Of a stretch of 10,469 nt of DNA, positions 1 through 6,026 are shown piece by piece; the first letter of the stretch is position 1; each line of letters opens with the position of its first letter. Source of the stretch: Caulobacterales bacterium (GTDB lineage Bacteria; Pseudomonadota; Alphaproteobacteria; Caulobacterales; Caulobacteraceae); the NCBI GenBank assembly GCA_947480815.1, contig CANKEA010000026.1, forward strand, positions 1 to 10,469, in the 5' to 3' direction. Under the pieces are notes generated by a model. The model was not told where the DNA came from. It saw only the letters and a program-made list of their open reading frames with translations, and made no database searches. The translations under genes were made by a program, and so were the position numbers.

Positions 1-4
1 AATA

Positions 5-952
5 ATGACGCAAACACTTGATCGCTCCCTGGTTCTCGAAGCCGTCCGTGTCACCGAGGCTGCCGCGATTGCCGCCTGGAATCTGGCGGGCGGTGGCGAC
101 GAAAAGGCCGCCGATCAGGTTGCTGTTGACGCGATGCGCACGGCCCTGAACAAAGTGGCGATCGACGGCGAGATCGTGATCGGCGAGGGCGAGCGCGACG
201 AGGCACCGATGCTCTTTATCGGCGAAAAGGTCGGACTGGGCGGTCCTGGCATTGATATCGCCTTGGACCCGCTGGAAGGCACAACCCTGACCGCCAAGTT
301 CATGGCGAACGCCTTGGCGGTGATGGCCTGGGCACCCAAGGGTACGCTGCTGAACGCCCCCGATACCTATATGGATAAGATCGCTTGCGGCCCCGGCCTG
401 CCGCCGGGCGTGATCGACCTGGATAAGAGTCCCGCCGAGAACGTGTTGGCCCTTGCCCATGCCAAGAATGTCAAGCCGTCCGAGATTACTGTCTGCGTGC
501 TGGATCGTCCGCGACACAGCGACATTATCGCCTCTCTCCGCGCGGTTGGCGCGCGGTTGGCGCTGATCACCGACGGCGACGTGGCGGGCGTGATCCATAC
601 GGCCGACCCCGCGACGGGTATCGACCTTTACATCGGCCAGGGCGGGGCCCCTGAGGGCGTGTTGGCCTGCGCGGCGTTGAAGTGCGTTGGCGGTCAGTTT
701 CAGGGTCGGCTGGTATTCCGTAATGCCGACGAGAAGGCCCGCGCGACACGGCTTGGCGTTACTGATTTCCACCGCAAATACGATCTCCATGAGATCGTGC
801 GCGGTGACGCCATCTTCACGGCCACAGGCGTGACCAAGGGCGCTCTGCTTGATGGCGTGGTGGTGAAGGACGGCATGGTCCACACCCATTCGCTGGTGAT
901 GAATTCTTCCTCCGGCACGGTCCGCGAAGTGCGGATGAAGCGGCGCGTGTGA
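5..952 (+). CDS. glpX: Class II fructose-1,6-bisphosphatase (GlpX family)
   Basis: The 315-residue protein belongs to the GlpX class of metal-dependent phosphatases that hydrolyse fructose 1,6-bisphosphate to fructose 6-phosphate in gluconeogenesis; some members also act on sedoheptulose 1,7-bisphosphate. Visible signatures are GEGERDEAPML at residues 60-70, the metal and phosphate loop DPLEGTT at 88-94, and the glycine-rich IGQGGAPEGVLA stretch near residue 212. Length is normal for the family, so the gene is complete. The ATG lies four bases inside the window, so its ribosome binding site and promoter cannot be seen. The stop codon TGA overlaps the GTG start of recJ by 4 nt (GTGA), which indicates one transcript and translational coupling. 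In other alphaproteobacteria hom often precedes glpX-recJ; here that would lie outside the window. Confidence 0.96.
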   Translation: MTQTLDRSLVLEAVRVTEAAAIAAWNLAGGGDEKAADQVAVDAMRTALNKVAIDGEIVIGEGERDEAPMLFIGEKVGLGGPGIDIALDPLEGTTLTAKFMANALAVMAWAPKGTLLNAPDTYMDKIACGPGLPPGVIDLDKSPAENVLALAHAKNVKPSEITVCVLDRPRHSDIIASLRAVGARLALITDGDVAGVIHTADPATGIDLYIGQGGAPEGVLACAALKCVGGQFQGRLVFRNADEKARATRLGVTDFHRKYDLHEIVRGDAIFTATGVTKGALLDGVVVKDGMVHTHSLVMNSSSGTVREVRMKRRV

Positions 953-2754
953 CCCAGGCCCGCGAAGGGGCCTTTCTTGGGGTAGACCGCTCCCTGACCG
1001 GACGGGCCTGGCGCTCGCGCCCAGGCGACACGGTGACCGCCCGTGGGTTTGAGTTGCAGTTGGGGCTGTCACAGCCCCTGGCCCTCGCCCTGGCCTCTCG
1101 TGGGGTGCGCCCGGACGGTGGCGAGACCTATTTGCGCCCTTCGCTGAGGGTGCAGTTTCCCGATCCGTCCAGTTTTATGGATATGGACAAGGCCGCCCGT
1201 CTTTTGGTCGATGCCGCTGAAAGGCAGCGCGCCGTGGCGGTGTTTGCTGACTATGACGTCGATGGGGCCTCCAGCGCCGCGCAACTGATCCGCTGGTTCC
1301 GCAGTCTGGGCGTCGAACTGACCCTGTATGTGCCCGACCGAATTACCGAGGGCTACGGTCCTAGTCCCCTGGCGTTCCGGCGGCTGAAGGACCAGGGCAT
1401 CGATCTGGTTGTTACAGTCGATTGTGGGGCCATGGCGCACGACGCCATCCTGGCTGCGGGCGAAATGGGCCTGGAGGTGGTGGTCATCGACCATCACATG
1501 ATGCGCGAGGACCCTCCGGCGGCGGCCGCTGTGGTCAATCCTAACCGGCCGGGATGCAACTCGGGGCAGGGCATGTTGGCCGCTGCCGGGGTCACCTTCG
1601 TGCTGCTGGCCGCCCTAAACCGCGAGGCGCGACGGCGCGGCCTGTTTAGCGAGGACCGGCCAGAGCCCGACATACGGCAATGGCTCGACCTGGCCGCAAT
1701 GGGAGCGATCTGTGACGTGACTCAGCTGGTTGAGTTCAACCGGGCTCTGACCTTTCACGGCCTCAAGCAGATGTCTGGTTGGAACAACATCGGACTGGCG
1801 GCGTTGATGGAGGCGGCGAACAGTCCCCTGACCGCTGCAAGTGTGTTCCACGCCGGCTTTGTACTGGGACCACGGATCAATGCGGGCGGACGGATCGGCC
1901 GAGCCGATCTGGGCGCGCGCCTGCTTTCGACCGACGATCCGGCCGAGGCGAAAGATCTGGCCGCTCAACTGAATACGCTTAACGCTGAGCGTCGTGAGGT
2001 AGAGCAACAGCTGGTCGAGGATGCTGTGGCGATGCTGGAGGGCTCCAGCAACTTCAATCCAAATCAGTCGGTGATCGTCGCGGCAGGGGAAGGCTGGCAC
2101 CCGGGGGTCATTGGCATCGTCGCCAGCCGCCTGCGCGAGCGCTATCGCAAGCCAGCCGTTGTGATCGGAATCGATACCGCCGCAGACGCGGCCAAGGGCT
2201 CGGGGCGTTCCCAGCCTGGAGTGAACCTCGGTGGCGCGATCAGTGCGGCGTTCGAACAGGGCCTTTTGATGGCGGGTGGCGGACACGCCATGGCGGCGGG
2301 CCTGACCATTCGACCAGCAATGATTCCGCAGCTCCGCGACTTTCTGGAAGAACGGCTTGGTCCAGAACGTGCCGCCGCCGTTGACAGCGAATCTCTAGAA
2401 ATCGATGCCCTGGTGGCCCCTGGCGCAGTGAATCGTGCGCTCTATGACGAGTTTCAGCAGCTGGCCCCGTTTGGTCCTGGCAATCCCGCCCCGGTGTTTG
2501 CGCTGGATGGTGTGCGCGTCGAGCGACCGATGACGCTGAAGGGCGGGCATGTTCGTGTGACCTTAGCCGGGCCGGCCGGGGGCGGTCTAAAGGCGGTGGC
2601 GTGGAGAGCTGGTGAAACGGAGCTCGGCCGCCGGTTGATGGCCGGCGGATCGCTGCATGTGGTTGGCCGACTGAAACCCGACGACTGGCAAGGCCGCAGC
2701 AGTGTGGAGCTGGAGATAGACGATGCCGCCGACCCCCGGATGCGTACGATCTGA
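949..2754 (+). CDS. recJ: Single-stranded-DNA-specific 5'-3' exonuclease RecJ
   Basis: RecJ degrades single-stranded DNA 5' to 3' in recombinational repair (RecFOR pathway), mismatch repair and base excision repair. The 601-residue protein shows the DHH phosphoesterase motifs in order: DYDVDG at 101-106, VDCG at 157-160, DHH at 181-183 and GAICDV at 252-257. The DHHA1-type part has PRINAGGRIGR at 308-318, EGWHPGVIGIVASR at 381-394, GSGRS at 417-421 and GGGHAMAAG at 443-451. The last 120 residues or so match the position of the C-terminal OB-fold domain. All metal-binding motifs are present and length is typical, so it should be active. The start is GTG at 949, chosen because it overlaps the glpX stop by 4 nt and the reading gives the expected RecJ N-terminus (FLGVDRSLTGRAW). 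No U-rich terminator follows the stop; a tRNA promoter comes next. Confidence 0.96.
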   Translation: MTQAREGAFLGVDRSLTGRAWRSRPGDTVTARGFELQLGLSQPLALALASRGVRPDGGETYLRPSLRVQFPDPSSFMDMDKAARLLVDAAERQRAVAVFADYDVDGASSAAQLIRWFRSLGVELTLYVPDRITEGYGPSPLAFRRLKDQGIDLVVTVDCGAMAHDAILAAGEMGLEVVVIDHHMMREDPPAAAAVVNPNRPGCNSGQGMLAAAGVTFVLLAALNREARRRGLFSEDRPEPDIRQWLDLAAMGAICDVTQLVEFNRALTFHGLKQMSGWNNIGLAALMEAANSPLTAASVFHAGFVLGPRINAGGRIGRADLGARLLSTDDPAEAKDLAAQLNTLNAERREVEQQLVEDAVAMLEGSSNFNPNQSVIVAAGEGWHPGVIGIVASRLRERYRKPAVVIGIDTAADAAKGSGRSQPGVNLGGAISAAFEQGLLMAGGGHAMAAGLTIRPAMIPQLRDFLEERLGPERAAAVDSESLEIDALVAPGAVNRALYDEFQQLAPFGPGNPAPVFALDGVRVERPMTLKGGHVRVTLAGPAGGGLKAVAWRAGETELGRRLMAGGSLHVVGRLKPDDWQGRSSVELEIDDAADPRMRTI

Positions 2755-2783
2755 CGCGACCCGAAAAAGAGCCCCTCAGCCGC

Positions 2784-2812
2784 TTGCACCCCCGCCGCAA
2801 CGCCGATATATC
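2784..2812 (+). promoter_or_regulatory. Probable sigma-70 promoter of tRNA-Glu
   Basis: A TTGCAC -35 box (2784-2789) and a TATATC -10 box (2807-2812) are separated by exactly 17 nt. The expected transcription start is near 2819, about ten bases before the mature tRNA 5' end at 2830, with a GC-rich stretch between, as is common for stable RNA promoters. Assigned by eye only. Confidence 0.55.
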
Positions 2813-2829
2813 CGGCCCTCCCGCGCTGC

Positions 2830-2904
2830 GGTCCCTTCGTCTATCGGTTAGGACGCCAGATTTTCAATCTGGAGAGAGGGGTTCGACTCCCCTAGGGACT
2901 GCCA
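2830..2904 (+). tRNA. tRNA-Glu (anticodon UUC)
   Basis: The cloverleaf folds cleanly. The acceptor stem GGTCCCT pairs with AGGGACT (2893-2899 region), closing with a G-U wobble at 1-72; the D stem is GTCT/GGAC; the anticodon stem CCAGA/TCTGG holds the loop TTTTCAA with anticodon TTC; the T arm is AGGGG-TTCGACT-CCCCT. The discriminator is G and CCA is encoded at 2902-2904. A short T run follows at 2912-2916. Its 3' end is duplicated about 220 bp downstream, so this gene appears to have served as an integration site and to have been left intact, as integrases using tRNA 3' ends usually leave it. Confidence 0.95.
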
Positions 2905-2910
2905 AGCGGA
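2885..2910 (+). repeat. Direct repeat copy 1: tRNA-Glu 3' end (candidate att site)
   Basis: This copy lies inside and just past the tRNA-Glu gene. It shares the 19-nt core CCCCTAGGGACTGCCAAGC (2889-2907) without mismatch with copy 2, and 24 of 26 positions over the extended repeat. It covers the T-arm 3' strand, acceptor 3' strand, CCA end and a few bases beyond, which is the usual footprint of a tyrosine-integrase attachment core at a tRNA. Confidence 0.75.
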
Positions 2911-2943
2911 CTTTTTATTCACTAAAATCAATGATTTAGTTGT

Positions 2944-3076
2944 GTTTTACAGTCGCCCCGGCGAATGTTTTACACTTCTGTTCTTCGTTTGGTCCAAGCC
3001 AGCTAGGGCGTAAAATGTTTTACACTCACCCCCAGGAAGCCAAGCCTGCTTTAAGGTAGCTTGCCAATATTTTACA
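2944..3076 (+). repeat. Four TTTTACA boxes, candidate protein-binding array
   Basis: GTTTTACA occurs at 2944-2951, 2967-2974 and 3017-3024, with a variant ATTTTACA at 3069-3076. Start-to-start distances are 23, 50 and 52 nt. Two of the copies share the longer 13-mer AATGTTTTACACT (2964-2976 and 3014-3026). The third box is also half of an inverted repeat, GTAAAA-TG-TTTTAC (3010-3023), and the first two flank another, TCGCC-CC-GGCGA (2953-2964). The array sits between the two tRNA-Glu end copies. Its placement suggests integrase arm-type sites or an operator or iteron cluster from a lost element; the binding protein is not encoded here. Confidence 0.6.
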
Positions 3077-3106
3077 TCTTAAACTATTGAAAATGCTAGG
3101 ATAGTT

Positions 3107-3132
3107 GACGCCCCTAGGGACTGCCAAGCAGA
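3107..3132 (+). repeat. Direct repeat copy 2: truncated tRNA-Glu 3' end (candidate distal att)
   Basis: The core at 3111-3129 is identical to 2889-2907 over 19 nt, with one mismatch on each side in the 26-nt extended repeat. It has no upstream tRNA body, so it is a fragment and not a gene. An intact tRNA on one side and a 3'-end fragment on the other is the arrangement left by integration at a tRNA 3' end. Only about 200 bp separate the copies, too little for an integrase gene, so whatever lay between has been mostly deleted or this is a minimal remnant. Confidence 0.7.
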
Positions 3133-3385
3133 ATACCCCCAAGTTATCGCGGCCTGATGCTTGGATTGCGAGCCTTGCCCACCCGGCGGCACGCTTGTTG
3201 TAATCTATGCCGCAACGATGGACAGCGAGCTGTAGGTTCGCCTTGCCCCGGGCAGACGGTTTGAGTGTTCCGCCGAGCAATAATGCTCAAGTTCAGAAAA
3301 CCTTAAACCAAATCAATGCATTCGGCTTAAATCGAGCTTAGATTCGTATGCCCTCCAGCTCCCGCAGTGATAGTCAAGAACGAAA
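3133..3385. other. Intergenic stretch with no recognised gene
   Basis: Between the second tRNA-end copy and the cold shock promoter I find no reading frame with a convincing start, ribosome binding site or family resemblance, no tRNA-like fold and no strong terminator hairpin. The open frame that crosses it on the minus strand also runs through the duplicated tRNA end and so is unlikely to be coding. The part from about 3280 to 3350 is visibly more AT-rich than the surrounding genes. It may be the original upstream flank of the cold shock gene. Confidence 0.5.
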
Positions 3386-3414
3386 TTCACCTTTCCCGAG
3401 ATTTGTGTTATGAT
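3386..3414 (+). promoter_or_regulatory. Probable sigma-70 promoter of the cold shock gene
   Basis: TTCACC (3386-3391) and TATGAT (3409-3414) are separated by 17 nt. The predicted start near 3421 gives a leader of about 38 nt, so this gene does not have the long structured leader known from enterobacterial cspA. The ribosome binding site is AGAGGGG at 3448-3454, four bases before the ATG. Confidence 0.55.
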
Positions 3415-3458
3415 TGTTGTCTTGTCTTGGGGGTGCAGGACGGGGCTAGAGGGGCGTT

Positions 3459-4058
3459 ATGGCTGGCTTTGAGTTCGAGGTCGCGGACCACGACGAAGAA
3501 CAGGTCCGTATCAGTGGGGTGGTGAAGTGGTTCGATCCCGGCAAGGGATATGGATTCATTGTCCCCGATGATCCCAATAAGACCGGGCTGAAGGACGTGC
3601 TGCTGCACGTGACCTCGCTGCGTAACGCCGGACGTGACTCCGCGCTAGAGGGGGCTGTGATCGTTTGTGACGTGATCCGCCGCCCTAAGGGCTGGCAGGT
3701 CGCCGAAGTCATCGAAATCAATGAGGCCGCGGCTGCACCACCGGAGCGGCGGGAGCGTGGGCGTGATGACCAGGCCCAAGACAGCCGTCCCGTGCGCCGC
3801 GAGCGCACTAGTGGCTTTGACAGCCGTGCCGATCTTGCACCCACGGGCGATCGTGAGCATGCCAAGGTCAAATGGTTCAATCGCACCAAGGGCTATGGCT
3901 TTGTTGTGCGCGACCATGAACCGGGCGACATCTTTGTCCACATCGAAACCCTGCGCCGCAGCGGCCTGGATGATCTAACCCCCGGCGATGATGTGATGGT
4001 GCGCTTCGCCAATGGCCCCAAGGGCTTGGTGGTTGCCGAAATTTCGCCCGATTCCTAG
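3459..4058 (+). CDS. Tandem cold-shock-domain protein (CspA family, two CSDs)
   Basis: The 199-residue protein contains two cold shock domains, small OB-fold modules that bind single-stranded RNA and DNA and melt mRNA structure. Domain 1 spans about residues 18-87 with RNP1-like KGYGFI (29-34) and RNP2-like VLLHV (47-51). Domain 2 spans about 134-196 with KGYGFV (144-149) and IFVHI (158-162). The linker (88-132) is charged and rich in Arg, Glu and Asp and is probably disordered. Single-domain CspA proteins are about 70 residues; double-domain forms are familiar in alphaproteobacteria, where some act in stationary phase or stress rather than only in cold. The start is supported by AGAGGGG upstream. 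Its TAG stop is interleaved with the stop of the convergent downstream gene in CTAG (4055-4058). Confidence 0.93.
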   Translation: MAGFEFEVADHDEEQVRISGVVKWFDPGKGYGFIVPDDPNKTGLKDVLLHVTSLRNAGRDSALEGAVIVCDVIRRPKGWQVAEVIEINEAAAAPPERRERGRDDQAQDSRPVRRERTSGFDSRADLAPTGDREHAKVKWFNRTKGYGFVVRDHEPGDIFVHIETLRRSGLDDLTPGDDVMVRFANGPKGLVVAEISPDS

Positions 4059-4870
4059 TTCCCTGTCGGGGCCTGCAATTCCATCAGCTTGATCTGATAG
4101 AGCTTGCTCCAAAGCTTGCCAGTCACGAACAGTCGATCCCCCTTGGCGTCATAGGCGATCCCGTTCGGCACGTCCTCAGTGCCATTATTGTCCGACGGGG
4201 TGGGCAAGCCCTGCAGGTTGATACGGCCGACCACAGCCCCGGTGACGGGGTTTATTCGCACAATGATGTTGGTTTGCCAGATGTTGGCGTAGATCTCGCC
4301 CTTTACCCATTCAAGCTCATTGATATTGGTCACCGGTTCACCGCGAAAGGTGACGTGTATGCGGCCGGTTTCAGCCAGGGTGACGGGGTTGAGGAAACGG
4401 ATTACATCGGTGCCGTCGCTCATAATGATGCGGCGTTCATCTTTGGTCAGGGCCCAGCCCTCGCCCTTATATTTGAAAGTCACGCGCGGATTGAAGTTTG
4501 ACGCGTCGTAGATAAAGCCGATCTGGTGCTGCCAGGTCAGCTGGATCAATTTATCGTTCCAGGTGACGATGCCCTCGCCAAAATAAGGGGCCTTCAAAAG
4601 CCGCTGCATCAGCACCTTGCCGGTTTCGAGCGCCACCTTGCGAATACCCGAATGCCCGACAAGGCCCGTGCTCTCCAGCATATAGCCATCCTGGTAAAGC
4701 AGGCCCTCTGTGAAGGCGGCGGGATCATGCGGGAAACTGCGCACAACCTGAACGCCATAGACCCGGTCTGGTGGGGCAGGGCGCGGCTGGGCCGGCACGG
4801 TGCCGCCCATCAGGCTGAAGCTCAAGGCGGCTAAGGTCACAAAAAGACCCAGACGAAAACGAATGGCCAT
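4055..4870 (-). CDS. Exported glutaminyl-peptide cyclotransferase (plant-type beta-propeller)
   Basis: The 271-residue product matches the Glu_cyclase_2 family (plant and bacterial type glutaminyl cyclase), which turns N-terminal glutamine into pyroglutamate. Family landmarks are FTEGL (53-57), FGEGI (97-101), GEGWALT (136-142), NELEWV (184-189), NIWQT (196-200), NGIAYD (236-241) and TGKLWSKLY (250-258), spread over the repeats expected for a five-bladed propeller. Residues 1 to about 27 form a signal peptide (Arg-rich start, hydrophobic core, VPA just before QPRP), so the enzyme acts in the periplasm or outside. I chose ATG at 4870 because it directly precedes the signal peptide and leaves 31 nt after the upstream gene; a longer frame from 4930 would overlap that gene. 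No strong Shine-Dalgarno is seen. Its substrates are unknown. Confidence 0.9.
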   Translation of the reverse strand: MAIRFRLGLFVTLAALSFSLMGGTVPAQPRPAPPDRVYGVQVVRSFPHDPAAFTEGLLYQDGYMLESTGLVGHSGIRKVALETGKVLMQRLLKAPYFGEGIVTWNDKLIQLTWQHQIGFIYDASNFNPRVTFKYKGEGWALTKDERRIIMSDGTDVIRFLNPVTLAETGRIHVTFRGEPVTNINELEWVKGEIYANIWQTNIIVRINPVTGAVVGRINLQGLPTPSDNNGTEDVPNGIAYDAKGDRLFVTGKLWSKLYQIKLMELQAPTGN

Positions 4871-4901
4871 GTTTAGCAGCTTAACGGAGCGATTAAGGCC
4901 T

Positions 4902-5093
4902 TCAAGCGGCGGGCGGCCTGCGGCCCGCATAGAGCCATGCGGCGATCCCGGCCATCATGCAGGCACCGCCGATCAAAGCCCATTTCCGGTCGCCTGTCAT
5001 CACGCTGCCTGGCAATACATTCATGCCCTGCAGTAACCAGATTACGCCGATCAGGATCAACAGGGTGGCGACAATTTTGATCACCAGCCTCAT
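4902..5093 (-). CDS. Small two-helix inner membrane protein, unknown function
   Basis: The 63-residue product has two predicted transmembrane helices, about residues 3-22 (LVIKIVATLLILIGVIWLL) and 38-56, joined by a short loop NVLPGSVMTGDRKW. The ATG at 5093 is chosen over a longer upstream frame because GGAGG sits five bases before it. Short proteins of this layout (helix, QG-N-LPGS-MTG, helix) are familiar to me as hypothetical membrane proteins in proteobacteria, but I know no function. It ends 31 nt before the glutaminyl cyclase and the two are probably co-transcribed. The tRNA-Pro gene diverges upstream. Confidence 0.75.
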   Translation of the reverse strand: MRLVIKIVATLLILIGVIWLLQGMNVLPGSVMTGDRKWALIGGACMMAGIAAWLYAGRRPPAA

Positions 5094-5195
5094 GGCAGCC
5101 TCCAATTTTATCGATCCAGCATGGCGCACAAGCGCGGCCGATGGCAATGTTTGCTTGCTCCAGCCTTCGCAGCGCTTTAGGCGTCACCTCACAGT

Positions 5196-5272
5196 CGGAG
5201 CGTAGCGCAGCCTGGTAGCGCATCTGCTTTGGGAGCAGAGGGTCGCAGGTTCGAATCCTGCCGCTCCGACCA
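5196..5272 (+). tRNA. tRNA-Pro (anticodon UGG)
   Basis: Acceptor stem CGGAGCG/CGCTCCG (5196-5202 and 5262-5268), D arm GCGC/GCGC, anticodon stem TCTGC/GCAGA with loop TTTGGGA (anticodon TGG at 5230-5232), T arm GCAGG-TTCGAAT-CCTGC, discriminator A and encoded CCA at 5270-5272. The C1-G72 pair and discriminator A are typical of bacterial tRNA-Pro. The next gene starts only 19 nt after the CCA end, so tRNA and mRNA probably share a transcript. No clear promoter was recognised in the 100 nt upstream. Confidence 0.96.
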
Positions 5273-5291
5273 AGATTTGCAGGGGATAGAT

Positions 5292-5597
5292 ATGATTGCG
5301 CGAATCTACCGCCCGGCCAAGACGGCCATGCAATCGGGCAAGGCGAAGACGCGGGACTGGTTGCTAGAATTCGCACCCGACAGCGCCCGCGTATCCGATC
5401 CGTTGATGGGTTGGACACAGTCGAGCGATATGAACGGTCAGATCAAGCTCGCGTTCGAAACCCGTGATGAGGCCGTAGCCTATGCCCAGGCCCATGGATT
5501 GGCATTTCAGGTAACAGAGCCCAAGACGCCGAAGCGGATCATCAAGACCTACGCTGACAACTTTGCCCCTGGTCGAAAGCAGCCCTGGACCCACTAG
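5292..5597 (+). CDS. NDUFS4-like NADH dehydrogenase (complex I) accessory subunit
   Basis: The 101-residue protein matches the ETC complex I NDUFS4 (18 kDa) family: RDWLLEF (21-27), [18 protein letters not shown] (36-53), F-T-DEA--YA--HG (55-69), EPK (76-78) and a C-terminal [15 protein letters not shown]. In mitochondria and alphaproteobacteria this supernumerary subunit binds the peripheral arm of NADH:ubiquinone oxidoreductase and stabilises assembly of the N-module. Length agrees with bacterial members, which lack the mitochondrial presequence. The start at 5292 is preceded by AGGGGA (5281-5286). No nuo genes are nearby; the gene stands alone between two tRNAs and probably relies on the tRNA-Pro promoter. 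Confidence 0.92.
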   Translation: MIARIYRPAKTAMQSGKAKTRDWLLEFAPDSARVSDPLMGWTQSSDMNGQIKLAFETRDEAVAYAQAHGLAFQVTEPKTPKRIIKTYADNFAPGRKQPWTH

Positions 5598-5612
5598 GTC
5601 CGCACTGTGTCG

Positions 5613-5635
5613 GCGCGCGCCAGTTCAGCGTGCGC
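5613..5635 (+). terminator. GC-rich hairpin after the NDUFS4-like gene, possible terminator without U tract
   Basis: GCGCGCGC (5613-5620) can pair with GCGTGCGC (5628-5635) over eight pairs including one G-U, with a 7-nt loop CAGTTCA. It lies 15 nt after the stop codon. It is followed by TAAAAACGG rather than a T run on this strand, so it is not a classical intrinsic terminator; it might protect the 3' end or mark a Rho-dependent end. Confidence 0.35.
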
Positions 5636-5704
5636 TAAAAACGGTCTATGGATTGCGTGTTGCGGTCGCCAAACCCAGATTTCACCCTTGGCTGCCACGT
5701 GCGG

Positions 5705-5781
5705 CCGCCCTTAGCTCAATTGGATAGAGCACTCGCCTTCTAAGCGAGCGGTTGCTGGTTCGAGTCCAGCAGGGCGGGCCA
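5705..5781 (+). tRNA. tRNA-Arg (anticodon UCU)
   Basis: Acceptor stem CCGCCCT/AGGGCGG (5705-5711 and 5771-5777), D stem GCTC/GAGC, anticodon stem CTCGC/GCGAG with loop CTTCTAA (anticodon TCT at 5739-5741), T arm GCTGG-TTCGAGT-CCAGC, discriminator G and encoded CCA at 5779-5781. It reads AGA codons, which are rare in GC-rich genomes. It is convergent with the orphan protein tail that ends 20 nt beyond it. Confidence 0.95.
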
Positions 5782-5801
5782 TGGCGGGAACGCCAGACGG
5801 C

Positions 5802-5981
5802 TTAGATGATATTGCCGTAGTCGATCCCAGACAGGCTCACGCCCTGCAGCATCACTACCGTGTCAGCGCCGGTATTGGGCGGATGTTCTGCGAACAGGTA
5901 GCTGTCGGTACCCACCTGGACCACGATATATTTCAATGCTGCACTGGTCACAAACAGAGCATTAGCCTGAGTTTCAGCGGT
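5802..5981 (-). pseudogene. Orphan C-terminal tail of an RTX/S-layer-like surface protein
   Basis: On the minus strand an open frame ends at TAA 5804-5802 and reads ALFVTSAALKYIVVQVGT, then DSYLFAEHPPNTGADT, then VVMLQGVSLSGIDYGNII. The pattern V-VG-D-YLFA-...-ADTVV-L-GVSLSGID--NII resembles the extreme C-terminus of large alphaproteobacterial calcium-binding or S-layer-like secreted proteins, as recalled and not searched. No ATG precedes the recognisable part; the only one in frame is at 5852, near the end, and no Shine-Dalgarno is present. Upstream the frame is stopped by TGA at 6029-6027, which is the metC stop codon. It is therefore best read as the leftover 3' end of a deleted gene. Chance resemblance remains possible. 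Confidence 0.55.
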
Positions 5982-6026
5982 GGATATCGAAAGCCTGTTT
6001 CGCCATTTTTGGTCTGCACGTTGACG

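Noticed and set aside
1615..2286. A 223-codon minus-strand frame inside recJ
   Set aside because: It is antisense to conserved RecJ motifs, has no family resemblance and is typical of long shadow frames in GC-rich DNA.
2240..2800. A 186-codon minus-strand frame at the recJ end
   Set aside because: Arg/Pro-rich shadow of recJ in another frame, without recognisable domain or ribosome binding site.
2912..2916. T run after tRNA-Glu as an intrinsic terminator
   Set aside because: No stable hairpin directly precedes the T run apart from the tRNA itself, so I do not list it as a terminator.
2944..3076. Reading the TTTTACA repeats as a CRISPR array
   Set aside because: Repeats are only 7-13 nt, spacings are uneven (23, 50, 52) and there are no cas genes.
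3026..3280. An 84-codon minus-strand frame downstream of tRNA-Glu
   Set aside because: It crosses the duplicated tRNA end and TTTTACA boxes, has no recognised family and no good Shine-Dalgarno.
4873..5418. A 181-codon minus-strand frame running through the tRNA-Pro gene
   Set aside because: Its middle is the antisense translation of tRNA-Pro (the [19 protein letters not shown] type stretch), a known kind of spurious protein. It also overlaps the well-supported 63-residue gene in another frame.
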